Shown piece by piece: positions 6,779 through 15,016 of a stretch of DNA of 20,202 bases. The notes beneath the pieces are model-generated. The model made no database searches and had not been told where the DNA came from. It worked only from the letters and a program-made list of their open reading frames with translations. The DNA comes from Firmicutes bacterium CAG:95. GTDB lineage: Bacteria; Bacillota; Clostridia; Lachnospirales; Lachnospiraceae. How positions within the stretch are numbered: the first letter of the stretch is position 1; the number at the start of each line of letters is the position of its first letter. The position numbers were made by a program, and so were the translations under genes. The stretch is from the NCBI GenBank assembly GCA_000438155.1, contig FR902888.1:1-20202 (forward strand). Direction: 5' to 3'.

Positions 6779-7462
6779 TTACTGAAAATTCTCGTATAAT
6801 CCGTTCTTCACAATGTTGTCAAAAGCATTAATCATATGCTGTGTGGCATACTTCTCTGCTTCATCCGGCTTCTTTTCCTTGATTGCCTCCATAATCAGGC
6901 GGTGTTCTTCGTTGGATGCCATGCTTCTTTCCTTGGTAGACAAGGTTTTCCTGCGGATCCGGATGACATACTGGTGAAAATCCTGTAACAGATTTTCCAG
7001 CATCTTGGAATCACAGGAGGCATACAGGATATGATGGAAACGGTTATCTAACTCTGCCATCTGCTCCATATGTCCCTTGGAGGCATGGAAGCTTGCCAGG
7101 TATACATTCTCTTCCAGCTCCTCCATCTGCTCTTCCGTAATATGTTCTGTTGCAAGACGCGCACACATTCCCTCTAAGGAAGAACGAATCATGTAAATAT
7201 CCTTGACATCCTTCGCAGTAATACCGGTTACATAAGCTCCTTTATTGGGCACAATCTGAATCAGTCCCTCTAATTCCAACTGCCGAAAGGCTTCTCTGAC
7301 AGGAGTTCTGGATACACCAAGCTCCTCTCCTATGGCAACCTCCTTTAATTCTTCATTCTCCTTATATTTTCCATTCAGAATATCCTCACGAAGCTTGTGG
7401 AAGACTCTTCCCCGCAGGGAATATTTGTCTGTCACTTCCTGTTTCACATCATATCTGCTCAT
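6779..7462 (-). CDS. GntR family regulator, FCD (FadR-type) subfamily
   Basis: A 227-residue regulator. The winged-helix domain (about 15-78) contains EELGVSRTPVREAFRQLELEGLIQIVPNKGAYV. An all-helical FCD ligand domain (about 85-212) carries the metal-type pattern D139-x3-H143, H187 and H209, which in related proteins holds a divalent metal that coordinates a carboxylate ligand. Placed between the citrate-synthase-like gene and icd on the same strand, it probably regulates this module in response to citrate or a related acid; the ligand is inference. Candidate operators are the ATTGTATACAAT palindrome before the upstream gene and ATACATGTAT at its own -10. The start follows AGGAAAG. Confidence 0.9.
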   Translation of the reverse strand: MSRYDVKQEVTDKYSLRGRVFHKLREDILNGKYKENEELKEVAIGEELGVSRTPVREAFRQLELEGLIQIVPNKGAYVTGITAKDVKDIYMIRSSLEGMCARLATEHITEEQMEELEENVYLASFHASKGHMEQMAELDNRFHHILYASCDSKMLENLLQDFHQYVIRIRRKTLSTKERSMASNEEHRLIMEAIKEKKPDEAEKYATQHMINAFDNIVKNGLYENFQ

Positions 7463-7522
7463 TGCTGTTCTTTCCTGCTTTCTATTGTCTGCCTTGCAGC
7501 CGATCTGTTTTCCTCAAGGCTC

Positions 7523-7551
7523 ATTATACATGTATTTGGTCAGTCATACAA
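7523..7551 (-). promoter_or_regulatory. Promoter of the GntR-type regulator gene with overlapping palindrome
   Basis: On minus, -35 TTGTAT (7546-7551) and a consensus -10 TATAAT (7523-7528) are separated by 17 nt. The -35 lies inside the last codons of the upstream synthase gene. A perfect 10-bp palindrome, ATACATGTAT (7526-7535), overlaps the -10 and is a candidate autoregulatory site. Regulator and icd can therefore be transcribed apart from the synthase. Confidence 0.6.
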
Positions 7552-8961
7552 TGAAATATTCAGTTTATCACAAACCTCACCAATTTTTGCAACCAGTTCG
7601 TTGTCTGTCATAACGGTCACACGACCATCCTCATACTGCTGATCCACCCAGATCTTCAATTCATGCACCAGAGGTGAAGATTTCTCAAGCTGTTTGTCTT
7701 CCGGAAGCTTGTAATAGGAATTAATCCAGTGTGCAATTCCTGCAAGCCCGGAGGTATTCGATACAGCACACAATACCGGACGGTTCAGGAATTTATCGGT
7801 ATCAAAAATATTATAAATTTCTTCATTCTTTAGTAATCCATCCGCATGTACACCGGCTCTTGTTACATTAAAGTTTTTGCCAACAAACGGAGTTCTGGAC
7901 GGAATATGGTATCCGATTTCCTTCTCATAATACTCTGCCAGTTCGGTAATCACGGTCGTATCCATGCCATTCAGGCCGCCCTTTAACTGCGCATATTCAA
8001 ATACCATAGCCTCGAGCGGAGTATTTCCGGTACGCTCTCCGATACCAAACAAAGACGTATTCACTCCGGAGCAGCCATATAACCATGCCGTTGTCGAATT
8101 GACCACCGCCTTATAGAAGTCATTATGTCCATGCCATTCCAGCAGTTCATGAGGCACACCGGCATGTGTATGTAATGCATAAATAATACCCTGTACACTT
8201 CTCGGGATAACAGCACCGGGATAATTCACGCCATAGCCCATTGTATCACAGGCCCGGACCTTGATCGGAATCTTGTATTCCTCCATTAATTTCATCAGTT
8301 CCAGACAGAATGGTACAACATAGCCATAAATATCTGCTCTGGTAATATCCTCCAGATGGCATCTTACACTGATTCCCTCTTCGAGACAGTCTCTTACCAC
8401 ACTTAAATAATGCTCCATCGCCTGACGACGATTCATCTTTAATTTCAGGAAAATATGATAGTCGGAACAGCTGACCAGAATTCCGGTCTCCTTCATACCA
8501 ATTTCTTTTACCAGTTTAAAATCTTCCTTACTCGCCCGAATCCAGCTTGTGACTTCCGGGAACTGATATCCCCGTTCCATACACTTATAAACCGCATCAC
8601 GGTCCTTCTTGCTGTATAAGAAAAATTCGCTCTGACGGATCATTCCATTCGGTCCGCCCAGCCGATGCAGATAATCATAAATGGTTACAATCTGCTCCGT
8701 TGTATACGGTGCTCTGGACTGCTGTCCATCGCGGAATGTCGTATCCGTAATCCAGATGTCCTTCGGCATATTGTGAGGTACGATCCTGTCATTAAACGGG
8801 ATCTTCGGGACCTCGGAATAAGGAAACATGTTACGGAATACGTTTGGCTTCTCCACATCATCCAGAATATACATATGCTCTTCAATTTCAAGCAGGTTAT
8901 TCTTGGAATTCAATGTCACCGGTCTGTTAAGGAAATTGCTGTTATTATCGTCCACTACCAT
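7540..8961 (-). CDS. Re-type citrate synthase candidate (HMGL/isopropylmalate synthase superfamily)
   Basis: A 473-residue member of the DRE-TIM (HMGL-like) metallolyase superfamily. The catalytic start ITDTTFRDGQQ (71-81, R77 and D78) and the metal ligands in HGHND (277-281) are present, with AGVHADG at 370-376. The long N-terminal extension, and the absence of a leucine-type C-terminal regulatory domain, fit the group containing the Re-citrate synthase of Clostridium kluyveri better than LeuA. It would condense acetyl-CoA and oxaloacetate to citrate with opposite stereochemistry to GltA. The icd gene in the same cluster supports this. Isopropylmalate or homocitrate synthase activity is the alternative. 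I use the ATG at 8961, 5 nt after GGAGG, over an upstream in-frame TTG. Confidence 0.8.
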   Translation of the reverse strand: MVVDDNNSNFLNRPVTLNSKNNLLEIEEHMYILDDVEKPNVFRNMFPYSEVPKIPFNDRIVPHNMPKDIWITDTTFRDGQQSRAPYTTEQIVTIYDYLHRLGGPNGMIRQSEFFLYSKKDRDAVYKCMERGYQFPEVTSWIRASKEDFKLVKEIGMKETGILVSCSDYHIFLKLKMNRRQAMEHYLSVVRDCLEEGISVRCHLEDITRADIYGYVVPFCLELMKLMEEYKIPIKVRACDTMGYGVNYPGAVIPRSVQGIIYALHTHAGVPHELLEWHGHNDFYKAVVNSTTAWLYGCSGVNTSLFGIGERTGNTPLEAMVFEYAQLKGGLNGMDTTVITELAEYYEKEIGYHIPSRTPFVGKNFNVTRAGVHADGLLKNEEIYNIFDTDKFLNRPVLCAVSNTSGLAGIAHWINSYYKLPEDKQLEKSSPLVHELKIWVDQQYEDGRVTVMTDNELVAKIGEVCDKLNISLYD

Positions 8962-8975
8962 ATCACCCTCCAATT

Positions 8976-9068
8976 ATTGCAAATGCAATGAATTATTGTA
9001 ATTTTCAACTGTGAAATTGTTAAACAATTACAATTTCTGCAGAATTATACAGTATACCTGCATAATTC
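8976..9068 (-). promoter_or_regulatory. Dyad-rich leader of the citrate-synthase-type gene
   Basis: Between the promoter and the ribosome site the AT-rich leader of about 110 nt holds three dyads. The first is an 11-bp arm pair with one mismatch and a 5-nt centre (9042-9052, 9058-9068), containing a second GTATAC. The second is AATTGTT-A-AACAATT (9015-9029), overlapping GAAATTGT/ACAATTTC (9013-9037). The third is ATTGCA-AA-TGCAAT (8976-8989), immediately before the ribosome site. They could be repressor sites in DNA or hairpins in the mRNA leader. Confidence 0.55.
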
Positions 9069-9080
9069 TTACTATGCATA

Positions 9081-9109
9081 ATTGTATACAATGATACGTA
9101 TTGTGTCAA
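9081..9109 (-). promoter_or_regulatory. Near-consensus promoter with overlapping ATTGTATACAAT operator candidate
   Basis: On minus, a perfect -35 TTGACA (9104-9109), a 17-nt spacer and -10 TACAAT (9081-9086). A perfect 12-bp palindrome, ATTGTATACAAT (9081-9092), covers the -10. GTATAC-centred palindromes are typical targets of FadR-type GntR regulators, and one is encoded just downstream. A second GTATAC (9052-9057) is centred 32 bp away, about three helical turns. Confidence 0.8.
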
Positions 9110-9167
9110 GACCTATATTTGTTACTGCTCACTCCTGAATCATGTTCTTGTTACAGTTCTTACCTGT

Positions 9168-10055
9168 TTACCAGTCGCTTCCCCAGTCACTGCTTCCGGA
9201 ATCCCAGCTGTCGCTCGAACTCCAGTCATAGCTGCTGTCTGAACTGTCGGAACTGCTAGAATGATGATCCTCATAGGCCTGATCATAGGTGGAGGAATCA
9301 GTAAATCGTTCCACGCCGTAATCCCAGTCACTGGAGCTGTCATAATCCTCGCCAAGATTATAATCCCAAATATCCTGATATTGGTCGTAATCCTCGTCGG
9401 ACTCTACCCATCCTCCTGTCAGCGTATCATCTACCGGATCGTAGCCGTAATCCTCATATTCATACCAGGTATTATAGTAGTGATAAAGCATTTTATCATC
9501 TACCTTATAATAACCTTCATGCCGGTTCGCTACGAGTGAACAGGATGAGATCCATGTGGCGATAGCAATCACAACTGCCGCGCCGCAGATTATATAAGAA
9601 GCTACCGTAAACGCCTGATCTGCCGCCTTTTTTACCTTTCCGACTGCCCCTTTGGACTTCGGGGAACCGTTCTTTTTAAGCTGGCTGTTGCGCTTCTGAT
9701 TCAGGATTTCTTCTTTCAGCTTCATGTAAAGCTCATTCACCGCATAAGCTTCATCGGTTCCCTGATAGCGGATGGCACGCTGCCCGTTATCCTTATTCTT
9801 ATAAACAATGAACTCACCTTTTTCATTCTGGTAAATACCAAAGGCACGTGGCTGCTGATAATTCCTTCCGATGAAAAAGCGTGTCGTTTCTTCCGGTGGC
9901 AGATTATGATTTACATACCACTGTTTCAGTTCTTCTATCGTTTTGGGTGTCTGATCGGTTGCCCGCTTATAGGCCTTGTTGACGCCCCCACAATTTGGAC
10001 ATTTCTCATCCGTATCATCAATCCAGCTATTGCAATACTCACACTGTACTTTCAT
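9168..10055 (-). CDS. Zinc-ribbon membrane protein with acidic Ser/Asp/Tyr-rich tail
   Basis: A 295-residue protein of unknown function in four parts. The N-terminal zinc ribbon has Cys5, Cys8, Cys19 and Cys22 (CEYC...CPNC). A cytoplasmic domain at about 38-120 contains the repeated GIYQNEKGEFIVYKNKDNG style. A Lys-rich linker leads to one transmembrane helix at about 149-172. The external part is unusually rich in Tyr and Asp and ends in a Ser/Asp/Trp low-complexity tail (about 255-295). The layout suggests a membrane-anchored sensor or envelope protein with the zinc ribbon inside. It starts 35 nt behind the GH3 glycosidase gene after a GGGAG site and is probably co-transcribed with it. No family function can be assigned. 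Confidence 0.8.
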   Translation of the reverse strand: MKVQCEYCNSWIDDTDEKCPNCGGVNKAYKRATDQTPKTIEELKQWYVNHNLPPEETTRFFIGRNYQQPRAFGIYQNEKGEFIVYKNKDNGQRAIRYQGTDEAYAVNELYMKLKEEILNQKRNSQLKKNGSPKSKGAVGKVKKAADQAFTVASYIICGAAVVIAIATWISSCSLVANRHEGYYKVDDKMLYHYYNTWYEYEDYGYDPVDDTLTGGWVESDEDYDQYQDIWDYNLGEDYDSSSDWDYGVERFTDSSTYDQAYEDHHSSSSDSSDSSYDWSSSDSWDSGSSDWGSDW

Positions 10056-10090
10056 ACCCTCTCCCTTTTCTCCCGTCCTCTGTAAACGCT

Positions 10091-12334
10091 CTATACAAGC
10101 CGGAATTCGGCTTTCTGTTCAGTATCACTGCTTCCCCCGATATAAACTTCGAATCTGCCAGGTTCTGCCACATATTCCATATCAATATTATAAAACCGAA
10201 GCATCTCTTCTGTGATTTCAAAGGTTACCTCCCTGCTTTCTCCGGGCTGCATAGCAATTCTCTGAAAGCCTTTTAATTCCCGCACAGGTCTTGCTACACT
10301 GCCTGCCACATCCCGGATATAAAGCTGAACAACCTCAGTTCCTGCACGGTTTCCGGTATTCTGCACCATGATCTTAGCAGTAAGGTTCTCTTCCCTGGTC
10401 ATGATTTCACTGCTCAATGAAACCTCGGAATAAGCAAAGCTTGTATAAGTCAGCCCATATCCAAAGGCATATAACGGGTGATTAGGTGCATCCAGGTAGC
10501 CGGATACGCCTCTCGGTGTAATTTCTCCCTCCGGGCGGCGGCGTCCGGTGTGTAACTCACTGTAATATACCGGAACCTGTCCTACGGTATAAGGGAAGCA
10601 CATGGCAAGTCTTCCCCCCGGCTCCTGATCTCCGAATAACACATCAGCAATGGCGTTTCCGCCTTCGGTTCCCGGGAACCAGACATGTAAAACTGCCTTG
10701 GCCTTTTCCACTACATGGCGCAGGTCTAAAGGACGTCCGCTAAAGGTTACAACCACGATCTGCGGATTTACCTCATAAACCCGGTCCAGTAATTCCAACT
10801 GATGGGCCGGTAACTGGATTTCGGTCTGGGAAGCGCTTTCACCGCTTGCCTGATAGTGCTCACCAAGGAACAGAATGACAGTTTCTGCCTTCTTTGCCGT
10901 CTCTACCGCTTCCTGCATCATTGCTTCCAGCTCTTCTTTCGATTTTGTATTTTCAAATTCTACGCCAAAACCACAGATTTTCTGCTGATAATCCAGAATC
11001 TCACAGCCCTTTGCATAAGCCATGTTTTTATCCAGTTCTTTATTCCGGATTCCCTCTTCCACCGTAACCAGATCCGACTGCTTCCAGAATAATGACCAGG
11101 ATCCGCAGATCTGCTTTTCTTTTACATAAGGACCAATAAGGGCAATTCCGGTATGCTGTGAATTTTCTGCTGCATCTGCCTTTTTCACAAGAGGAAGAAT
11201 TCCATCGTTTTTAAGCAGTACAAAACTCTCGGCAGCAGCAACTCTTGCCAGTGCCCGATGCTCCTCTTCAATTTCTAAAGCTTCATCATACACTTCATCT
11301 GCATTCTTATAGGGATTTTCAAAAAGTCCAAGACGATTCTTAAGCCGGAGAATCCGGTACGCTGCCTCATCGATCAGCTTCTCTTCCACCTTTCCCTCTT
11401 CTACCAGCTTCTTCAGGTGGTTCGCATAGATCTCCGTCATCATATCAATATCGACACCGGCTTTCACAGCAAGCGCAGCCGCCTCATCTTCCTCCTCTGC
11501 GATTCCATGCTTTAAAAGTTCCCAGATGGCAGCCCAGTCGGAAATCACCACACCGTCAAAGCCCCATTCGTCACGCAGGATTCCACGCATCAGAGCTTTG
11601 TTTGCTGTAGAAGGAACACGTCCTAACGTATTAAAAGAGGTCATAATCATCTGGGCACCGGCGTCTACCCCCGCCTTGTAAGCCGGAAGATAATCCTCCC
11701 GCAAGGTTCTTTCGGAAAGCTCTACCTGATTGTAGTCACGTCCTCCCAACGGAGCCCCGTATGCAGCAAAATGCTTCACACAGGCAGCCACATGATCTTC
11801 CTTCAAAACATCCTCTCCCTGATAACCCTTTACCATGGCACTGGTCATACAGCAGTTCAGATAAGGATCCTCTCCCGTGGATTCCAGAACCCGTCCCCAT
11901 CTGGCATCTCGTGCCAGATCGGACATCGGGGAAAAGGTCAGATGAAGTCCGGCACGTGCGGTTTCCCTTGCAGAAACAGATGCCATCTTCCTTACCAGTT
12001 CCGGATCAAAGGTACATCCCTGTGCCAGTGGCATCGGAAATATGGTCCGATACCCGTTAATCACATCTGCCATAAACAAAAGCGGAATGTGATGCGGTTG
12101 ATGCTCCATATAAACCTTCTGAAACTTCTTAATCTTGGCTGCTCCCACGGTTCCAAGTACGGAACCTGCCTGCCAGACCTGATCTTTAGTTAATCCCATT
12201 TCCAGCATTGGTCCTGTGATGCTGTCCCCATTTTCCTCTATATCATAAAAATCAGCATTCAGCTGTACCATCTGATTAATCTTCTCGTCCAAAGACATAT
12301 CCTTTAATAAGTCAAGTAATTCCTGCTCCTGCAT
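10091..12334 (-). CDS. Glycoside hydrolase family 3 beta-glycosidase
   Basis: A 747-residue, three-domain GH3 enzyme. The TIM-barrel domain (about 1-330) has MADVINGYRTIFP, KHFAAYG (187-193) and the nucleophile Asp266 in GVVISDW. The GH3_C alpha/beta sandwich (about 375-610) and the fibronectin-III-like C-terminal domain (about 665-735) follow. Beta-glucosidase or beta-xylosidase are the usual activities; motifs alone do not settle the substrate. No signal peptide is present, so it acts in the cytoplasm on imported oligosaccharides or glycosides. The ATG lies 9 nt after AGGAGG, behind its own promoter. No transporter or sugar regulator is adjacent, and its only operon partner is the zinc-ribbon protein. 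Confidence 0.95.
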   Translation of the reverse strand: MQEQELLDLLKDMSLDEKINQMVQLNADFYDIEENGDSITGPMLEMGLTKDQVWQAGSVLGTVGAAKIKKFQKVYMEHQPHHIPLLFMADVINGYRTIFPMPLAQGCTFDPELVRKMASVSARETARAGLHLTFSPMSDLARDARWGRVLESTGEDPYLNCCMTSAMVKGYQGEDVLKEDHVAACVKHFAAYGAPLGGRDYNQVELSERTLREDYLPAYKAGVDAGAQMIMTSFNTLGRVPSTANKALMRGILRDEWGFDGVVISDWAAIWELLKHGIAEEEDEAAALAVKAGVDIDMMTEIYANHLKKLVEEGKVEEKLIDEAAYRILRLKNRLGLFENPYKNADEVYDEALEIEEEHRALARVAAAESFVLLKNDGILPLVKKADAAENSQHTGIALIGPYVKEKQICGSWSLFWKQSDLVTVEEGIRNKELDKNMAYAKGCEILDYQQKICGFGVEFENTKSKEELEAMMQEAVETAKKAETVILFLGEHYQASGESASQTEIQLPAHQLELLDRVYEVNPQIVVVTFSGRPLDLRHVVEKAKAVLHVWFPGTEGGNAIADVLFGDQEPGGRLAMCFPYTVGQVPVYYSELHTGRRRPEGEITPRGVSGYLDAPNHPLYAFGYGLTYTSFAYSEVSLSSEIMTREENLTAKIMVQNTGNRAGTEVVQLYIRDVAGSVARPVRELKGFQRIAMQPGESREVTFEITEEMLRFYNIDMEYVAEPGRFEVYIGGSSDTEQKAEFRLV

Positions 12335-12371
12335 GTAATATTTCCTCCTGTCTCATTTTCAAGTTCATTCT

Positions 12372-12400
12372 ATTATAACGGAATTTTACGGATTTGTATA
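12372..12400 (-). promoter_or_regulatory. Promoter of the GH3 gene
   Basis: On minus, -35 TATACA (12395-12400; 4 of 6) and a perfect -10 TATAAT (12372-12377) with a 17-nt spacer, about 38 bp before the ATG. No clear catabolite-control operator was seen around it. Confidence 0.6.
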
Positions 12401-12443
12401 TTGACAGATATTACAGAAGGGCTACGAAAATCATGTCACCTTA

Positions 12444-12488
12444 ACTCAAAAACGATCCACTGGATCATTTTCTCATATGCATGGCAAC
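12444..12488 (-). repeat. 45-bp dispersed repeat, copy 2 (pckA 3' side)
   Basis: Matches 5326-5370 at 43 of 45 positions. One difference lies in the 3-nt loop. The other turns a U-A pair of the hairpin into a U-G wobble in the minus-strand RNA (it would be a C-A mismatch on plus), so pairing survives only in the minus-strand transcript. As in copy 1, the element begins a few nt after a strong terminator. Confidence 0.8.
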
Positions 12489-12491
12489 TTG

Positions 12492-12527
12492 AAAAAAGCT
12501 CCGTATGGATTCATCCATACGGAGCTT
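12492..12527 (-). terminator. Intrinsic terminator of pckA
   Basis: A perfect 14-bp stem (12496-12509 with 12514-12527, 4-nt loop) is followed on the minus strand by a run of six U's. It lies 29 nt after the pckA stop codon. Confidence 0.93.
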
Positions 12528-12555
12528 CAAGTTTCAATCAGTCAGAATTATGAAA

Positions 12556-14160
12556 TTATAACTGAGGACCTGCAGATACTAAAGCCTTACCTGCCGGATT
12601 TCCTTCATACTTAGCAAAGTTCTTGTTGAATCTGCCTGCTAAGTCTTTTGCTTTCTCTTCCCATGCAGAAGCATCTGCATAAGTATCACGAGGATCAAGA
12701 ATTGCAGGATCTACTCCAGGAAGCTCGGTAGGAACTTCGAAGTTGAAGTAAGGGATCTTCTTGGTAGGAGCGCTTACGATTGCACCACTTAAGATTGCAT
12801 CAATAATACCTCTGGTATCCTTAATGGAAATTCTCTTTCCGGTTCCGTTCCATCCGGTATTTACGAGGTAAGCCTTAGCTCCGCTCTTCTGCATCTTCTT
12901 AACAAGCTCTTCTGCGTACTTGGTCGGATGAAGCTCAAGGAAAGCCTGTCCGAAGCAAGCGGAGAAGGTAGGTGTAGGCTCGGTAATTCCTCTTTCGGTT
13001 CCTGCAAGCTTAGCAGTAAATCCGGAAAGGAAGTAGTACTGAGTCTGTTCCGGTGTAAGGATAGATACCGGAGGAAGTACTCCGAATGCATCTGCGGAAA
13101 GGAAGATTACATTCTTAGCTGCAGGTGCGGAAGAAATCGGACGTACAATGTTCTTAATATGGTTGATCGGATAAGATACACGGGTATTCTCGGTAACGCT
13201 CTTATCTGCGAAATCAATCTTACCAGCTTCATCTACGGTTACGTTCTCAAGAAGAGCATCTCTCTTGATTGCGTTGTAGATATCAGGCTCAGAATCCTTG
13301 TCAAGGTTGATAACCTTAGCGTAGCATCCACCTTCGAAGTTGAATACGCCATTGTCATCCCAGCCATGCTCGTCATCACCAATCAGGAGACGCTTAGGAT
13401 CTGTGGAAAGTGTTGTCTTACCTGTTCCGGAAAGACCAAAGAAGATTGCGGTGTTCTCACCGTTCTTATCTGTATTTGCGGAGCAGTGCATAGAAGCAAT
13501 CCCCTTAAGAGGAAGGTAATAGTTCATCATGGAGAACATACCCTTCTTCATTTCTCCGCCGTACCATGTATTAACAATTACCTGCTCACGGCTGGTAATG
13601 TTGAATGCTACACATGTTTCGGAATTTAATCCTAATTCCTTGAAGTTCTCAACTTTAGCCTTGGAAGCGTTGTAAACAACGAAGTCCGGTGTAAAGTCTT
13701 TCAGTTCTTCCTCAGAAGGCCGGATGAACATGTTCTTAATGAAATGTGCCTGCCAAGCTACTTCTACGATGAAACGAACTGCCATACGTGTATCTTTATT
13801 AGCACCACAGAATGCATCTACAACGAAAAGTCTCTTGTTGGAAAGTTCCTTCTTGGCAAGATCCTTAACGGATGCCCATGCTTCCTGAGACATCGGATGA
13901 TTGTCGTTCTTGTACTCATCGGATGTCCACCATACAGTGTCCTTAGAGTTCTCATCCATAACGATGTACTTGTCTTTAGGAGAACGTCCGGTGTAAATAC
14001 CGGTCATAACGTTAACAGCACCAAGTTCAGTAACTTTGCCGACTTCATATCCTTCAAGACCAGCTTTTGTTTCCTCTTCAAATAAAAGTTCATAAGAAGG
14101 GTTGTAAACAACTTCAGTTGTGCCAGTAATACCATACTGACTTAAATTAATGTCTGCCAT
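12556..14160 (-). CDS. pckA: ATP-dependent phosphoenolpyruvate carboxykinase
   Basis: A 534-residue ATP-type PEPCK interconverting oxaloacetate + ATP and PEP + CO2 + ADP. Visible signatures are TGRSPKDKYIV (58-68), the WYGGEMKKGMFS metal/substrate region (199-210), the kinase P-loop GLSGTGKTT (242-250) and GDDEHGWDDNGVFNFEGGCY (261-280). In fermenting gut anaerobes the enzyme often runs towards oxaloacetate, which would feed the citrate synthases in this window. I chose the ATG at 14160 (MADINLS) over an in-frame TTG two codons upstream because the GAGAGG ribosome site is correctly spaced from it. It has its own promoter and a strong terminator, so it is monocistronic. Codon use is strongly biased, as in a highly expressed gene. 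Confidence 0.97.
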   Translation of the reverse strand: MADINLSQYGITGTTEVVYNPSYELLFEEETKAGLEGYEVGKVTELGAVNVMTGIYTGRSPKDKYIVMDENSKDTVWWTSDEYKNDNHPMSQEAWASVKDLAKKELSNKRLFVVDAFCGANKDTRMAVRFIVEVAWQAHFIKNMFIRPSEEELKDFTPDFVVYNASKAKVENFKELGLNSETCVAFNITSREQVIVNTWYGGEMKKGMFSMMNYYLPLKGIASMHCSANTDKNGENTAIFFGLSGTGKTTLSTDPKRLLIGDDEHGWDDNGVFNFEGGCYAKVINLDKDSEPDIYNAIKRDALLENVTVDEAGKIDFADKSVTENTRVSYPINHIKNIVRPISSAPAAKNVIFLSADAFGVLPPVSILTPEQTQYYFLSGFTAKLAGTERGITEPTPTFSACFGQAFLELHPTKYAEELVKKMQKSGAKAYLVNTGWNGTGKRISIKDTRGIIDAILSGAIVSAPTKKIPYFNFEVPTELPGVDPAILDPRDTYADASAWEEKAKDLAGRFNKNFAKYEGNPAGKALVSAGPQL

Positions 14161-14218
14161 TTCCAAAAACCTCTCTTCCTTATTGTTAAATATATAACTA
14201 TTTCTATAGCCAAGTTAA

Positions 14219-14247
14219 AATATACCATATTTTTTTTCAGAAGTAAA
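14219..14247 (-). promoter_or_regulatory. pckA promoter
   Basis: On minus, -35 TTTACT (14242-14247) and -10 TATATT (14219-14224) with a 17-nt spacer that includes an eight-A run. It lies between the DUF2752 stop and pckA and gives a leader of about 50 nt. Confidence 0.6.
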
Positions 14248-14264
14248 TATGCTTTTAACCACTT

Positions 14265-14690
14265 TCAGGTCAATATTTCAACCGGTATATATCTAATGCA
14301 GTCAATTATCCGACTGCATATTTCCGGAGGGATATTCCTGATAACAAAAAAGCCAAGCATCAGCACAATGAGGATATACAGCAGGACATTTTCCCACCTG
14401 CGATAAGTCATCTGCTGTCCCCTGATATAGGCAAGCACATTTTTCACTATAAAGTAATACAAAACAGGCTGCAGAATAAAAATCATCTGATTAGCTTCAT
14501 AAGCAGACCGGAAATCAAGCTTCCATATGGAAAGCAGCATACGGGTAATACCGCATCCCGGACATTTCAGCCCTGTAATTTTATAAAATATGCAGGGTAT
14601 GCCCACGTTAAACCGTAGCACAAACCCTGCATATATCATGCATAACAGGATACAACCTATAACCTTGTAAATTCTGTTCTTATAATACAT
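14265..14690 (-). CDS. DUF2752-type membrane protein
   Basis: A 141-residue hydrophobic protein with about three membrane segments (about 8-26, 65-88 and 103-122). The diagnostic motif LKCPGCGITRMLLSIWKLDF holds a Cys-x2-Cys pair at residues 43 and 46, followed by the conserved AYEANQMIF stretch. This is the DUF2752 signature; its function is unknown. Its ATG shares one base with the stop codon of the preceding DUF4234-type gene (TAATG) and has only a weak ribosome site, so it is probably translated by coupling. The pair likely forms one envelope unit. Confidence 0.85.
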   Translation of the reverse strand: MYYKNRIYKVIGCILLCMIYAGFVLRFNVGIPCIFYKITGLKCPGCGITRMLLSIWKLDFRSAYEANQMIFILQPVLYYFIVKNVLAYIRGQQMTYRRWENVLLYILIVLMLGFFVIRNIPPEICSRIIDCIRYIPVEILT

Positions 14691-15016
14691 TATGCAGCCT
14701 GATCATTAATAAAGCTCTGTGCAATGCAGTAATTTACAATTCCAAGACCAAAAATGGAAAGAATCAGAAACAAAACAGCATTACTGCCATTCTTCACACT
14801 ATCAATCTTCTGTCCCATCCGATAGTTCCAATAGAATGAATAAATACCGCAAGTAAGCAATGAGAATAAAAATGCCATACCGCCTGAGGTCTGATAGGTA
14901 TCGTCCGGAGTTGCCATATTCATTTCATTTGTCAGACAGATAAACCAGTAAATACCATAGATACCAAAGGTAATAATGGAAAAGATAATGCACAATGCAA
15001 TGTTACGATTTTTCAT
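14690..15016 (-). CDS. DUF4234-type small membrane protein
   Basis: A 108-residue protein with three predicted membrane helices (about 5-24, 45-65 and 80-101). It shows the internally repeated pattern of the DUF4234 group: FGIYGIYWFICLTNEMN near the start and CGIYSFYWNYRMGQKI in the middle. The function is unknown. It is preceded by a strong GAGAGGGGG site 6 nt before the ATG and by its own promoter. It overlaps the DUF2752-type gene by one base. Confidence 0.85.
   Translation of the reverse strand: MKNRNIALCIIFSIITFGIYGIYWFICLTNEMNMATPDDTYQTSGGMAFLFSLLTCGIYSFYWNYRMGQKIDSVKNGSNAVLFLILSIFGLGIVNYCIAQSFINDQAA

Noticed and set aside
12928..13629. 233-codon plus-strand open frame opposite pckA
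   Set aside because: It is the antisense shadow of a strongly conserved enzyme gene, rich in Cys/Arg from reversed codons.
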